From assembly GCA_947494715.1 (NCBI GenBank), contig CANLWG010000017.1, positions 1 to 64,000 of the forward strand: 64,000 bases of DNA, read 5' to 3'. Under the pieces are notes generated by a model. It was not told the origin of the DNA. It made no database searches and saw only the letters and a program-made list of their open reading frames with translations. Positions 1 through 8,296 of the stretch are shown piece by piece (the first letter of the stretch is position 1; each line of letters opens with the position of its first letter). The DNA is from an uncultured Flavobacteriaceae bacterium. Its GTDB lineage: Bacteria > Bacteroidota > Bacteroidia > Flavobacteriales > Flavobacteriaceae. The position numbers and the translations under genes are program-made.

Positions 1-165
1 CAAAGCCCCTTCTTCAATATAAGCTATTTGGCGACATACCCTGCCATTGGTAAGGAATCTTTCCTTCTTCTGAAGTGTAACAGGTTTAAAATGAGATATG
101 ATATCCTCCACTTCCTGATCGGAAAAATTAGAGAGCTGGAGCAAGGTATCCTTCAGTGTTTCCAT
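1..165 (-). CDS. Crp/Fnr-like regulator, N-terminal fragment
   Basis: The gene runs off the left edge; only 55 codons are visible, starting at the ATG complementary to 163-165. The peptide begins METLKDTLLQLSNFSDQEVE and continues through KKERFLTNGRVCRQIAYIEEG, the pattern of the first strands of a cyclic-nucleotide-binding beta-roll (a basic residue, then a short turn, then YIEEG). Many flavobacterial Crp/Fnr-like regulators of about 190 residues start this way. The effector pocket and the C-terminal HTH lie outside the window, so ligand and targets are unknown. It could also be a cyclic-nucleotide-binding protein without an HTH. Confidence 0.65.
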   Translation of the reverse strand, partial: METLKDTLLQLSNFSDQEVEDIISHFKPVTLQKKERFLTNGRVCRQIAYIEEGAL

Positions 166-376
166 GATTAGCAAGTTAGCAAAATGGATACTGCATCAAT
201 ATCTCCAATATTAATTAAAATTTCTATTAAAATTTTCTGTTCCAAAAAATGGCCTTTTTGCGGGACTAAATGGCAAAACCAATATTCATTTTATTAATGT
301 GTCCCTTTCTTGGTCTTTTTTAGTGGTTTCGTTAATTCACCTTTTATGGGACACTTTTAAAGAAATCTGGTTTACT

Positions 377-1456
377 TTACCGTTTGGACAACAATTCAAA
401 AAGAGGGCGATTGATGTAATAGTTTGCGGTGCCTATCCGTTCCTTTTGGAGCAGTCCATCATCAGCCAACTTGTTAAGGTAGTTTGCGGCGGTCAATCTG
501 GAAACTCCCAGATCATTTATTACAAATTCAATTTTTGTATACGGATGTTTGAACAGGTTGTTCAATAAATCCTGACTATAGAATTTATAATTGGACCTAA
601 GTTTGTTTTTGTACTCTTGCATCAAAGTCCTTATTTGTAGAATCAGGGCAATCGTGTTTTTTGAAGTTTGTTCCACTCCTTTGATCATGAACAAAAGCCA
701 TTCTTCCCAATTGTTTTCGTCCCTTACTTCCTGTAGCAGTCTATAGTAATCCGCTTTATGCTCGATAATATAGCTACTTAAATATAAAATGGGAAGTGAT
801 TGTAATTTTTCCAGTATTAGGTATAGGATGTTGATAATTCTGCCAGTGCGCCCATTGCCATCATAAAAAGGATGTATGCTCTCAAATTGAAAATGAATAA
901 TGGCCATTTTAACTATGGGGTCATAATCACTCTTTTCAGAATCATTGATGAATTGCTCAAGATTCTTCATTAGTCTTTGGATGTCGGTTATATTTTGGGG
1001 CGGGGTATAGACGGTTTCACCTGTTTTTGCATTTTTTAAGGTTGTTCCAGTTAGCTTTCGGAATCCGGCATTGTTCTTCTCCAATACTTCTTGAATGGCC
1101 AGTATGGTGCGATTGGTCAGTACCTTTTCATTTGAAATTAATGAAAAACCCTGTTTCAGGGCATGTATATAATTTTGCACCTCCTTGGCATCAATGGGTT
1201 TAAAAACACCAAGATTTAATTCTGACTTGTATAAATCATCGTGAGTGGTAATTATGTTTTCTATTGCAGAACTGTCCTTTGCTTCTTGAAGTGCCAGGGT
1301 ATTGATAAGGATATTCTGATTGGGAATGGTAGATGCAATACCTTTTAGCTCGGCCAAAGCTGCGTGTGCAGAAGGAAGGCTTTTGAGCACCGCTTTTGTT
1401 TCTACATCGAAGGCCACGGGCAGTTCAGGTAGTATATAATTAATATTTTGAGACAC
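377..1456 (-). CDS. Fic family protein (AMPylase-like) with C-terminal winged helix
   Basis: 359 residues. The Fic core motif HPFYDGNGRTGR is intact, with the catalytic His near residue 195, so it is predicted to transfer AMP (or another NMP) to a protein hydroxyl. An inhibitory-helix motif SSAIEN ([S/T]xxxE[G/N]) lies near residues 62-67, N-terminal to the Fic core, the class II arrangement in which the helix blocks ATP. The last ~70 residues (FVINDLGVSRLTAANYLNKLADDGLL) look like a winged-helix DNA-binding domain. The start is GTG; no in-frame ATG fits upstream. It is transcribed alone. Repeated TGTATAGA half-sites sit at its promoter, so self-regulation through the winged helix is likely (inference). 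The target protein is unknown. Confidence 0.9.
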   Translation of the reverse strand: MSQNINYILPELPVAFDVETKAVLKSLPSAHAALAELKGIASTIPNQNILINTLALQEAKDSSAIENIITTHDDLYKSELNLGVFKPIDAKEVQNYIHALKQGFSLISNEKVLTNRTILAIQEVLEKNNAGFRKLTGTTLKNAKTGETVYTPPQNITDIQRLMKNLEQFINDSEKSDYDPIVKMAIIHFQFESIHPFYDGNGRTGRIINILYLILEKLQSLPILYLSSYIIEHKADYYRLLQEVRDENNWEEWLLFMIKGVEQTSKNTIALILQIRTLMQEYKNKLRSNYKFYSQDLLNNLFKHPYTKIEFVINDLGVSRLTAANYLNKLADDGLLQKERIGTANYYINRPLFELLSKR

Positions 1457-1457
1457 T

Positions 1458-1548
1458 ATGTATAGATTTTTAATTTATCTATACAAAGATAGTATCTTTT
1501 GTAAAGAAAATGAATTTTTCTATACATAAAGAAGAAGTAATGTATAGA
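1458..1548. promoter_or_regulatory. Fic promoter with four TGTATAGA half-sites
   Basis: Two inverted pairs of one 8-9 bp word lie directly before the fic start. The first is TGTATAGA (1459-1466) with TCTATACA (1478-1485). The second is TCTATACAT (1519-1527) with ATGTATAGA (1540-1548). On the minus strand a TATCTTTG box (complement of 1484-1491) fits the Bacteroidota -7 element and overlaps the end of the first pair. A repressor bound there would block the promoter. The Fic protein itself carries a winged helix and is the obvious candidate. Confidence 0.6.
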
Positions 1549-1615
1549 TTTTCATCGTTCCTATGCCAACTAAAAACCTATTAAATATTGGTATAAAATC
1601 TGTCATTTATTCAAC

Positions 1616-1636
1616 TGCGCCGGAGGGACTTGAACC
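1616..1636 (-). other. tRNA 3'-end-like fragment
   Basis: Read on the minus strand, this matches the T-arm and acceptor 3' strand of a tRNA (GGTTCAAGTCCCTCCGGCGC). The bases before it do not complete a tRNA: the left half of the T stem is displaced by an extra ATTG, and there is no anticodon arm. It resembles the attachment-site scar left when an element integrates at a tRNA 3' end. It is similar but not identical to the ssrA 3' end near 18.43 kb. Confidence 0.45.
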
Positions 1637-1689
1637 AATCCCTCGAAACCCCAATTAATAATGGCTTTTCGGGCTTTTAAAAGAAGAGG

Positions 1690-1710
1690 CTCACCGAATA
1701 GGTGACTTTT
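1690..1710. repeat. Island repeat, copy 1 (21 bp)
   Basis: The sequence begins CTCACCGAATAGGTGACTTT and includes one further T. It is identical to the copies at 8244-8264 and 18303-18323. It contains the dyad TCACC-GAATA-GGTGA. Here it lies between fic and the first gene of the left part of the island. Confidence 0.75.
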
Positions 1711-1836
1711 GCTAAAAACCCTATTAAAATTGCACAAAAACCCCAGTTTTTTTAAGGTTTCTGTACAGTGAACTTTAAGAATAGCTTCTTAAATTAAGGA
1801 GCCTCTTTTATTATCCATTTGCTTTTCTTTTTCTTA

Positions 1837-1873
1837 TGTGGAAAAATACCTATCAATGGGGATTTTTTCCACA
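1837..1873. promoter_or_regulatory. Palindromic regulatory element before the left operon
   Basis: Inverted repeat TGTGGAAAAA (1837-1846) with TTTTTTCCACA (1863-1873), around the core ACCTATCAATGGGGAT. It ends 46 bp before the start codon at 1920. A closely related palindrome lies 43 bp before the gene at 5339. The two elements bracket a TPR kinase/LuxR regulator pair, so they are good candidates for that regulator's binding site. Confidence 0.5.
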
Positions 1874-1919
1874 GCATTATTGCTAGAAATTTGTACTGTA
1901 AATTATTAAGAATTGTATT

Positions 1920-2249
1920 ATGAAAAATTCAGCAAGAATTATGTTTGCTTTTGGAATACTAGCTTTTGGGCTGGTCTCATTAATAGTTTACCAAACTCAA
2001 TTTCCAAAAGAAGATTTTACACTGTGGGTATTTAGAGTACTTATAGCTTTGGCCGCTGCCGCAATTAGTATTTCCATACCTGGGATGTTGGAAATCAGGT
2101 ACTCTCGAGAAAAAGATGGAATGCGCCTTTTGACTAATGAAAGCAACGAACCAGACCCTTCGAATTTAGCTGAAAAAGAACCTGCTATTACTGCGTCTGG
2201 CGCAATTACGGTTTTCGTTCTAGTGTATTTGTTTAATCCAATTGCCTAG
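1920..2249 (+). CDS. Small membrane protein, unknown function
   Basis: 109 residues, not recognised. Three hydrophobic segments (about residues 6-24, 35-56 and 90-107) are separated by a polar loop rich in E, S and N at about 59-88, so it is probably an inner-membrane protein. It is the first gene after the palindrome at 1837-1873 and runs in the same direction as the kinase/regulator pair. An 86-bp gap separates it from the next gene. Confidence 0.6.
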   Translation: MKNSARIMFAFGILAFGLVSLIVYQTQFPKEDFTLWVFRVLIALAAAAISISIPGMLEIRYSREKDGMRLLTNESNEPDPSNLAEKEPAITASGAITVFVLVYLFNPIA

Positions 2250-2335
2250 TGCAAATAACTAGCGTAGCACACAAACCATGTACTGAATTATAAGGAAGCT
2301 GGATAAAAAGACTATTAATCTATAATTATTTAACC

Positions 2336-2812
2336 ATGCCAAGAAGAAAATACAGACTTAGAAAAGAAGAAGGAAATTTTATCAACTTGGATAAAGAAGA
2401 GGTATCCTTAAACATACCAGTAACGGAAACCGGTATGACCTACCAACAAGTTGAGAGAATTTCTAGTGAAGATATTAATGCAATATTGGTCCGAATCCAG
2501 GGTGGCCCAAATAATACTCCTGATGATCCGGTGATAGATTATATTTCTGAAAATCTATCTTTCAAAGAAATTAACATAGAAAAGAGGAGATTTGAAAGGG
2601 ACCCCTATCTACTAGTTGTTATTTTTAACAACATGGAGGAGCTAACAACAGATGACATTGAATGCTTTAAGCAAGAGGTGGAAGATTCACGACATTATTC
2701 CGAAGCGGAAGAAAAAGTTAGATACAAGAAAAGATGTCAAAAAATTGGAATTGATCCTTTTCAACCAAGAGAACAAGATGGGGATGTTATAGGTGGAAAT
2801 CAAAAGAAGTAA
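2336..2812 (+). CDS. Hypothetical charged cytoplasmic protein
   Basis: 158 residues with no signal peptide or membrane segment, starting MPRRKYRLRKEEGNFINLDK. The protein is rich in E, K, R and D. A predicted alpha/beta middle section contains INAILVRIQGG and YLLVVIFNNM. No family is recognised. Its 3' end overlaps the kinase gene by 20 bp, which suggests translational coupling and a role tied to the two-component pair. Confidence 0.65.
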   Translation: MPRRKYRLRKEEGNFINLDKEEVSLNIPVTETGMTYQQVERISSEDINAILVRIQGGPNNTPDDPVIDYISENLSFKEINIEKRRFERDPYLLVVIFNNMEELTTDDIECFKQEVEDSRHYSEAEEKVRYKKRCQKIGIDPFQPREQDGDVIGGNQKK

Positions 2813-4574
2813 AATAGCATTATTGAGTATCCTTTTTTTAAGTGTATTTTTTTTGTTCTCTCAAAAAAAGGATACTCTTCTTTTATTCAAGTTTGCGGAG
2901 TTATTAGAGGTGGGGTCCTATAAGGAGTTAATTAACGAATACCGGTTAATTCATAAAGATATGGACCTTAAAAGCGATGCAGAGTATGACTTGTTAATTG
3001 GCTCGGCTTTTCAAGGTTTGAACATGGCTGATTCAGCCTTTTTTTTCTTCACCAAAGCAAAGAAAGAATTTCTTAATCATGGTAGATTAAAAAAAGTTGC
3101 TTTGGTGAATTTGGAAATCAGTGATTTATTGGATGGCCAAGGTAATTTGGAAATGGACAATTCCTATTTTAAGGAATTTTGGAACTATGCCATTACAAAC
3201 AATGATACCATGCTACTTGCTAAAGGTTACAATCACATGGGGCGTACTTCTTTTATGGATAAAAACCCCTACATCCCAATGAACCACTTCAAAAAGGCTT
3301 TTGAATTATTTACAAGTGCACATAAGAAAAAAGGGGCCATTACAAACTTGATGAATATAGGGGTTGTTTACTCCAATCGATTAAAAAACAATGACTCAGC
3401 CAGGTATCATTATTTTCGAGCTTTGGAACTATTGGAAGAAAATAAGAGACATGAGGATTTTACTAACCTTCACCATGATTTATTGAATAATATAGGGAAT
3501 AGCTATCGCCGATCTAAGAATTATTCAGAGGCATTAAATTATTACAAAATAGCTGAAACACTAAATGTCAAAAAGTATAAAGTAAAAACCAAAAAAATAC
3601 TTTATGGGAATATGGACTTGACATATTATTACCTGAAGGATTATAGAAATGCTTATAAATACCTCTTCAAATACGATTCGATTAAGGACGTAATAAACCT
3701 AACAAATCAGAACACAACCATATCGGATATTAAGGAAAAGTATAATAATGAGAAACTGAGAGCTGATAATCTCGAAATAGAGGCAAAAAGAGTTCAAAAT
3801 AGGAACCTTCTGCTAGTATCTATTGGATTATTATTAGTTGGAACAGGTATTGCTATTCTATTTCAAAAAAACACAACTAAAAAACGGCTACTTGCGGAGC
3901 AAGAAGTTATATTGAAACAACAGAGAGTTGAGAACTTATTAAAAGAACAAGAACTGGTAAGTATTGATTCTATGATTGAAGGTCAGGAAAAAGAGCGGCA
4001 AAAAGTGGCCAACGAATTGCACGATGACCTAGGAAGTTTAATGGCGACTATCAAATTGCATTTTGACAATGCTACGGTCAGTAAACAGGACTCAGCACTG
4101 CGAAATGCCCAAAAACTCTTGGAAGATGCATACCTAAAAATCCGTGGAATGGCCCACAGCAAGAACTCCGGTGTAATGAGCAATCAAGGACTGTTGCCTG
4201 CCATCGAGAAGATGGCCAAGGCAATTTCCGAATCCAATTCCCTGCAAGTGTTCGTGGAGGATTTTGGTTTGGGTGAACGTATGGAAAATTCTTTGGAACT
4301 TTCGATATTTAGAATGATACAAGAATTGGTGGCCAATGTGATAAAACATGCAGAAGCCACAAAAGTGAACATTCAGTTGACCCAACATGAGGATAGCTTG
4401 AATCTTATTGTAGAAGATGACGGTAAGGGATTCGACCGTTCACAATTGGATAAGGAATCCAATCGTATGGGGCTTACCAACATCGAAAAACGCGTGGAGC
4501 ATTTGGAGGGAAACTTTACTGTGGATAGCGTGATTGGAAGGGGAACATCAATCTTAATTGATATTCCAGTATGA
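2793..4574 (+). CDS. TPR-containing sensor histidine kinase (NarL/LuxR partner type)
   Basis: 593 residues. Order: N-terminal hydrophobic helix or signal anchor (about 7-24), a run of TPR-like helical repeats (about 30-310), a coiled stretch, one membrane segment (LLLVSIGLLLVGTGIAILF, about 345-363), a second coil, a HisKA_3 dimerisation helix with the phospho-acceptor in KVANELHDDLGSL, and an HATPase with LVANVIKHAEATKV, EDDGKGFD and MGLTNIEKRV. Start is GTG, with an in-frame TAG directly before it. It overlaps the response regulator by ATGA, so the two are a pair. The periplasmic TPRs suggest it senses a protein or peptide state rather than a small ligand (inference). Confidence 0.9.
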   Translation: MEIKRSKIALLSILFLSVFFLFSQKKDTLLLFKFAELLEVGSYKELINEYRLIHKDMDLKSDAEYDLLIGSAFQGLNMADSAFFFFTKAKKEFLNHGRLKKVALVNLEISDLLDGQGNLEMDNSYFKEFWNYAITNNDTMLLAKGYNHMGRTSFMDKNPYIPMNHFKKAFELFTSAHKKKGAITNLMNIGVVYSNRLKNNDSARYHYFRALELLEENKRHEDFTNLHHDLLNNIGNSYRRSKNYSEALNYYKIAETLNVKKYKVKTKKILYGNMDLTYYYLKDYRNAYKYLFKYDSIKDVINLTNQNTTISDIKEKYNNEKLRADNLEIEAKRVQNRNLLLVSIGLLLVGTGIAILFQKNTTKKRLLAEQEVILKQQRVENLLKEQELVSIDSMIEGQEKERQKVANELHDDLGSLMATIKLHFDNATVSKQDSALRNAQKLLEDAYLKIRGMAHSKNSGVMSNQGLLPAIEKMAKAISESNSLQVFVEDFGLGERMENSLELSIFRMIQELVANVIKHAEATKVNIQLTQHEDSLNLIVEDDGKGFDRSQLDKESNRMGLTNIEKRVEHLEGNFTVDSVIGRGTSILIDIPV

Positions 4575-5185
4575 TTACGGTAGCCATAGCTGAAGACCAT
4601 CAAGCACTGATTGATGGTATCCGGTCTTATATTAAATATGAGGATGATATTAGCATCATCGGCCATGCCAACAACGGTGAAGAACTGCTCAAATTGGTCC
4701 GCTTAAAACAGCCCAAAGTGGTACTCTGCGATATCCGTATGCCCAAATTAGATGGTATTGAGGCGACTAAAACCATTCTCAAAGAGCTGCCCCATACCAA
4801 GGTGATAGCTTTTACCATGTTTGACCGGGAAGAAGCCGTAAAACAAATGCTGGCCGCAGGTGCACATGGTTATATTCTCAAAAACAGTAGTTTGGAAGTC
4901 GTGTTGGAGGCTATACGCGAGGTAACCTGTGGAAAAACCTACTACGATAAAAAAATACATCAGCCCAACGCTGAAAAAAACAGTACCAAAAGTGTACTCT
5001 CTTCTCGCGAGCGAGAAATTCTTCAACTTATAGCTAAAGGCAGAACTTCTCACCAAATTGCCGATGAATTGTTTATTGGGAAAAGCACGGTAGATACCCA
5101 CCGTAAAAACATGATTCGAAAATTAGGGCTCAGTGGTGCAGGAGAACTGTTGCGTTATGCGGTGGAGAAGAAGTATGAGTTTTAG
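4571..5185 (+). CDS. LuxR/NarL-type response regulator
   Basis: 204 residues. The receiver domain has the acidic pair E8-D9, the phosphorylatable Asp54 in VVLCDIRMP, a conserved Thr in AFTMF and the Lys in YILKNS. The C-terminal LuxR helix-turn-helix reads LSSREREILQLIAKGRTSHQIADELFIGKSTVDTHRKN (key residues R, E, I, G, S, T, V, H). It overlaps the kinase gene by 4 bp and is followed by a hairpin terminator. The two nearly matching palindromes before 1920 and 5339 are plausible targets. Confidence 0.93.
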   Translation: MITVAIAEDHQALIDGIRSYIKYEDDISIIGHANNGEELLKLVRLKQPKVVLCDIRMPKLDGIEATKTILKELPHTKVIAFTMFDREEAVKQMLAAGAHGYILKNSSLEVVLEAIREVTCGKTYYDKKIHQPNAEKNSTKSVLSSREREILQLIAKGRTSHQIADELFIGKSTVDTHRKNMIRKLGLSGAGELLRYAVEKKYEF

Positions 5186-5198
5186 CCCCTGTTTATTT

Positions 5199-5236
5199 AA
5201 GTAGTCTATCCAAAGGATTAGATACTTCTTTTTTAT
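5199..5236 (+). terminator. Rho-independent terminator after the response regulator
   Basis: Imperfect stem AAGTAGTCTATCC / GGATTAGATACTT with an AAA loop, followed by CTTTTTT. It lies 14 bp after the response-regulator stop and ends the operon before the next palindrome-preceded operon. Confidence 0.7.
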
Positions 5237-5265
5237 TCCAATTAATTCAAAATATACAGCTTAGA

Positions 5266-5295
5266 AGAAAAATCCCTACTAATGGGGATTTTTCT
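5266..5295. promoter_or_regulatory. Second palindromic regulatory element
   Basis: AGAAAAATCCC (5266-5276), spacer TACTAAT, then GGGGATTTTTCT (5284-5295). Core and spacing to the start codon (43 bp to 5339) match the element at 1837-1873. It is a candidate site for the adjacent LuxR-type regulator and would control the two-gene secreted-protein/protease operon. Confidence 0.5.
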
Positions 5296-5338
5296 GCACT
5301 GAATTTTGTTGAAAATTAGCATAAACAAATAAACAATT

Positions 5339-6877
5339 ATGAAAATGACTAAAGCAATAACCAGCCTTTTCATGCTTTCAATGATGTTTGCAATTGCTCA
5401 GACCAAAATTGACGAAACCTTGCAAAGTATACCGATAAGGGAAAATCTAAATGTCTATTTGGGAGATGATAGCCTTAGATTTACTATTGATAGTGGCGAG
5501 GATCAGAATTTGCCAAAAAATAGCTTTTTAGTTGCTAAAAGGGTGAATAGTATAAAACTTACTTCTCAGTTTTTCAACCCTTTGAAGTATCGGATAGTAT
5601 TGCAACAAGAGGAAAAAGATGATCCTGTATTTGTAGCTGCGGATGAGGTTCTTAATTCTTCTATTTATCCTACATTGAGTCAAGTCGGTTTTGGTAATAT
5701 TATTGGTGCATTGAAAAACCAATCAGACATGTCAATTGCTAGTAAAATAACAACCAATAATAAAGTAAAACTAAAAAAGAAAGAGCAGAGATTAATTAAT
5801 TACAGTATAACCAATCCCGAGCTCGCTGAGCTATATGCTTTCTTAAAAATATTTGACCCGAAATTTGAAACAAAGGCAGAAAATGAAAAATATTTGAAGG
5901 CAATGCAAGACTTTAGCATTGCTGATGTTGTTTCTGAAATCGAACAGTCAACAAAAGCTCTTTTTGCCAATTTGTTGGCAATCAGTTCATTTAAAGAAAA
6001 AGAATTAAAAATTGCTACTAATGATGGGCTGCTAAAAACAATTGAAGCAGACACTATCCTTTTAGAAAAGGATTACATCAAACTCGAAACTCAACTAATA
6101 GATCTTAAAAATCTACTGTCTAATAAACATACCAGTTTGGCTGTTATTATTGACCAAAAACTTAAAATAATAAGGAATCAAATTTCCGATGTCAAAAAAA
6201 TAACAACTAGTTCAATATCTCACTACGAAGTATTAAAAAGTCCTTTTTTAAAGCTAAAGGAAAACAAAAATCGAAAGCCAAATGAGATTTTGAATGAAAT
6301 GTTTCTTGTAGATGTTGATATTCCGGCTAGAAGAAAATTGAATGAGGTGGTACTAAAGCTGGTGAGCTATGAATTTGACAATAATTCAAAAACTTTAACT
6401 GAAAAGGAAACAAAGATTTACACGATTGTTTTTCGCAGATACAGTTTTCTGGTCCCCAGAGTATCTTCAGGCGTTCTCTACACGGATTTAAGCTTTCCGA
6501 CTTTTGGTACGACCTTGGATGAGGAAGGAAACACGGTGATATCTCAAGGTGAGGATAATGATAGTGAGCTAAGTATAGCTACTTACTTAGATTTTCATTT
6601 TAACTCCCTAAATGAACTTCCTATTTTTTTGCAATTGGGTGTTGGCCCTTCCAGAGAGAAACCACTTTTGTTTACTGGAATAGGCATTGATTTAATTGAT
6701 AGAATCAATCTTTCTTTTGGTGGAATATTTACCTGGTTCCCAGAGCTCAACGATTTAAACATTGGAGATCAAGTCTCAGGAACTACAGAGATTAACGATG
6801 ATATTACCTTCCGGTTTTCAGGAAAACCGAGATTTTACTTGGGTCTTAGTGTTGATTTATCAAAAAAAGGAAAATGA
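5339..6877 (+). CDS. Secreted/outer-membrane hypothetical protein
   Basis: 512 residues with a clear signal peptide (start MKMTKAITSLFMLSMMFAIA, cleavage likely after AQT). The middle (about 120-330) is helical and lysine/glutamate-rich. The last ~140 residues alternate polar and hydrophobic residues, with short strands such as LFTGIGIDLIDRINLSFGGIFTW, RFSGKPRFYLGLSVDLSKK (key: aromatic belt, Gly turns), like the end of a small beta-barrel. No family is recognised. The stop overlaps the next start (ATGA), so it is co-translated with the lipoprotein protease and may be its partner or anchor. Confidence 0.6.
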   Translation: MKMTKAITSLFMLSMMFAIAQTKIDETLQSIPIRENLNVYLGDDSLRFTIDSGEDQNLPKNSFLVAKRVNSIKLTSQFFNPLKYRIVLQQEEKDDPVFVAADEVLNSSIYPTLSQVGFGNIIGALKNQSDMSIASKITTNNKVKLKKKEQRLINYSITNPELAELYAFLKIFDPKFETKAENEKYLKAMQDFSIADVVSEIEQSTKALFANLLAISSFKEKELKIATNDGLLKTIEADTILLEKDYIKLETQLIDLKNLLSNKHTSLAVIIDQKLKIIRNQISDVKKITTSSISHYEVLKSPFLKLKENKNRKPNEILNEMFLVDVDIPARRKLNEVVLKLVSYEFDNNSKTLTEKETKIYTIVFRRYSFLVPRVSSGVLYTDLSFPTFGTTLDEEGNTVISQGEDNDSELSIATYLDFHFNSLNELPIFLQLGVGPSREKPLLFTGIGIDLIDRINLSFGGIFTWFPELNDLNIGDQVSGTTEINDDITFRFSGKPRFYLGLSVDLSKKGK

Positions 6878-8112
6878 AAAAACTATTACTTGTGTTAAGT
6901 GTTATCCTTTTTACTTCCTGCAATAACTCTTGTTCCGAGAAGAAAGAGATTTCGAACGATAGCTTTGAAGAGTTTTTGGGTAATCTAGAAAAGAGCGGTA
7001 ATCTTTATCAAATTAATGCGGCTTCAGAATCGAGTGAATCAATCAAAACAGGTTTACAGCTGTTAATGGAGCAATTCGGACCATTAAATGAAGACAAAGT
7101 AAAAACATTGTTTCAGTTGGAAATAGAATCCTTAAAAAGGCTGGATACAATCACTTTAGGTAAGACATCTGAAGTTTTCTCTGGGGATACAACCAATGTG
7201 AGAGGAAGAAGATGTGGAACATATGATTTATCGGATTCAACAGCTTTAAAAGCATTTTCAGATGGTAGCAGAATGGTTATGCCAAACATTTTGCCCAGAA
7301 CTTATTTTGTGCCAGTCGAATTTCATGTTGTTAATAGCGATAAAAACGCATGGACCCCAACACTGTCCGATTTAAAGGAACAGATTTCGATCCTAAATCA
7401 GTATTTTTTAGAAATTAAGATTATATTCTATATTTCTAAAACAACCACACACAGCAATAAAAAATGGGCCAAAGCATTTCGAACAAGCAAGGGCAACACC
7501 ATCTTTGACAACAACTATAGGGATATGGTCAATAACATTAAATGGGATAACCCTAGTGCCATGCACGTTTATATCAATCAAAATATTAAAGTTCTTGGAC
7601 AAGCCACTTTACCTTTTGAAAATCCTGAATATCAAACAAAATTTGACCATATTCTTATTTCGACACATTCTCTGAAAAACCGGATTGATCCAATTTCGGG
7701 CTATCAAATGCAAGGAAAAACCCTTGTGCATGAGGTTGGACATTTTTTAGGGTTATTGCACACATTTCATAGCAAATCGAATAAATGGGACTGTGATAAT
7801 TTGAATTATAATGGCTGTAATTCGCCTGGAGATTACGTGAGGGATACACCTCCTCAACGTTACTGTCATTTTCATGGCTGCGGAAAATGTATTAATAATA
7901 TGGGGAAAGATTGCGAAAACGAGGCTGATTGTCTTACCTGTAATACCTGTGCTTTTGACGTTACTCCCGATGATGTGAATAACTTAATGGGCTATAACCC
8001 AGATGATTGTATTGATAGTTTTACTCCTGATCAGTACGCTAGAATGCAGAAATACTTTTTGAGAAATAGAGGTTATCTAATTTCACAAGTTGAAAATCTG
8101 TTTTCAATATAG
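6874..8112 (+). CDS. M43-type (pappalysin-like) zinc metalloprotease lipoprotein
   Basis: 412 residues. The lipobox is LFTSC at residues 12-16, so the protein is lipid-anchored outside the cytoplasm. The metzincin zinc site HEVGHFLGLLH lies near residue 286. The Met-turn region NNLMGYNPDDC is followed by FTPDQYARM, which is typical of the M43 pappalysin/ulilysin family. Many cysteines lie between the zinc site and the Met-turn (CDNLNYNGC, CHFHGCGKC, CENEADC), which suggests disulfides. It is expressed with the preceding secreted protein under the palindrome at 5266-5295. The substrate is unknown. Confidence 0.88.
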   Translation: MKKLLLVLSVILFTSCNNSCSEKKEISNDSFEEFLGNLEKSGNLYQINAASESSESIKTGLQLLMEQFGPLNEDKVKTLFQLEIESLKRLDTITLGKTSEVFSGDTTNVRGRRCGTYDLSDSTALKAFSDGSRMVMPNILPRTYFVPVEFHVVNSDKNAWTPTLSDLKEQISILNQYFLEIKIIFYISKTTTHSNKKWAKAFRTSKGNTIFDNNYRDMVNNIKWDNPSAMHVYINQNIKVLGQATLPFENPEYQTKFDHILISTHSLKNRIDPISGYQMQGKTLVHEVGHFLGLLHTFHSKSNKWDCDNLNYNGCNSPGDYVRDTPPQRYCHFHGCGKCINNMGKDCENEADCLTCNTCAFDVTPDDVNNLMGYNPDDCIDSFTPDQYARMQKYFLRNRGYLISQVENLFSI

Positions 8113-8243
8113 TGAGGTTTGTTTTACAGCCAAATTTGAATTGCCCAATTAACTTGCCTTAAAATAATTTGACGTATAAAGACCAGAACCTAAACCTAGA
8201 ACGGCACTGTTCATTGGTGTTCTGAGACTATTGTATTTTATGA

Positions 8244-8264
8244 CTCACCGAATAGGTGACTTTT
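8244..8264. repeat. Island repeat, copy 2 (21 bp)
   Basis: Exact copy of the sequence at 1690-1710, with four further matching bases (TTAT) shared only with copy 3. It lies between the convergent protease and HipT genes, so it divides the island into two segments. Confidence 0.75.
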
Positions 8265-8296
8265 TATCAAAAGAATGGGTTTGAAGAATAAAAATT

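Larger units (their letters stand above)
1549..1836. other. Non-coding left edge of the accessory island
   Basis: I see no gene here. The stretch holds a tRNA 3'-end-like fragment (1616-1636), the first copy of the 21-bp island repeat (1690-1710), and a weak hairpin (1784-1802, GCTTCTTAA/TTAAGGAGC) followed by CTCTTTTATT, which looks like the terminator of a gene that is no longer present. Confidence 0.5.

Noticed and set aside
299-568. 89-residue plus-strand frame
   Set aside because: Antisense of the Fic C-terminus.
1690-1710. 21-bp repeat as an ordinary terminator
   Set aside because: The stem is only 5 bp, and copy 1 lies between divergent gene starts where no terminator is needed.
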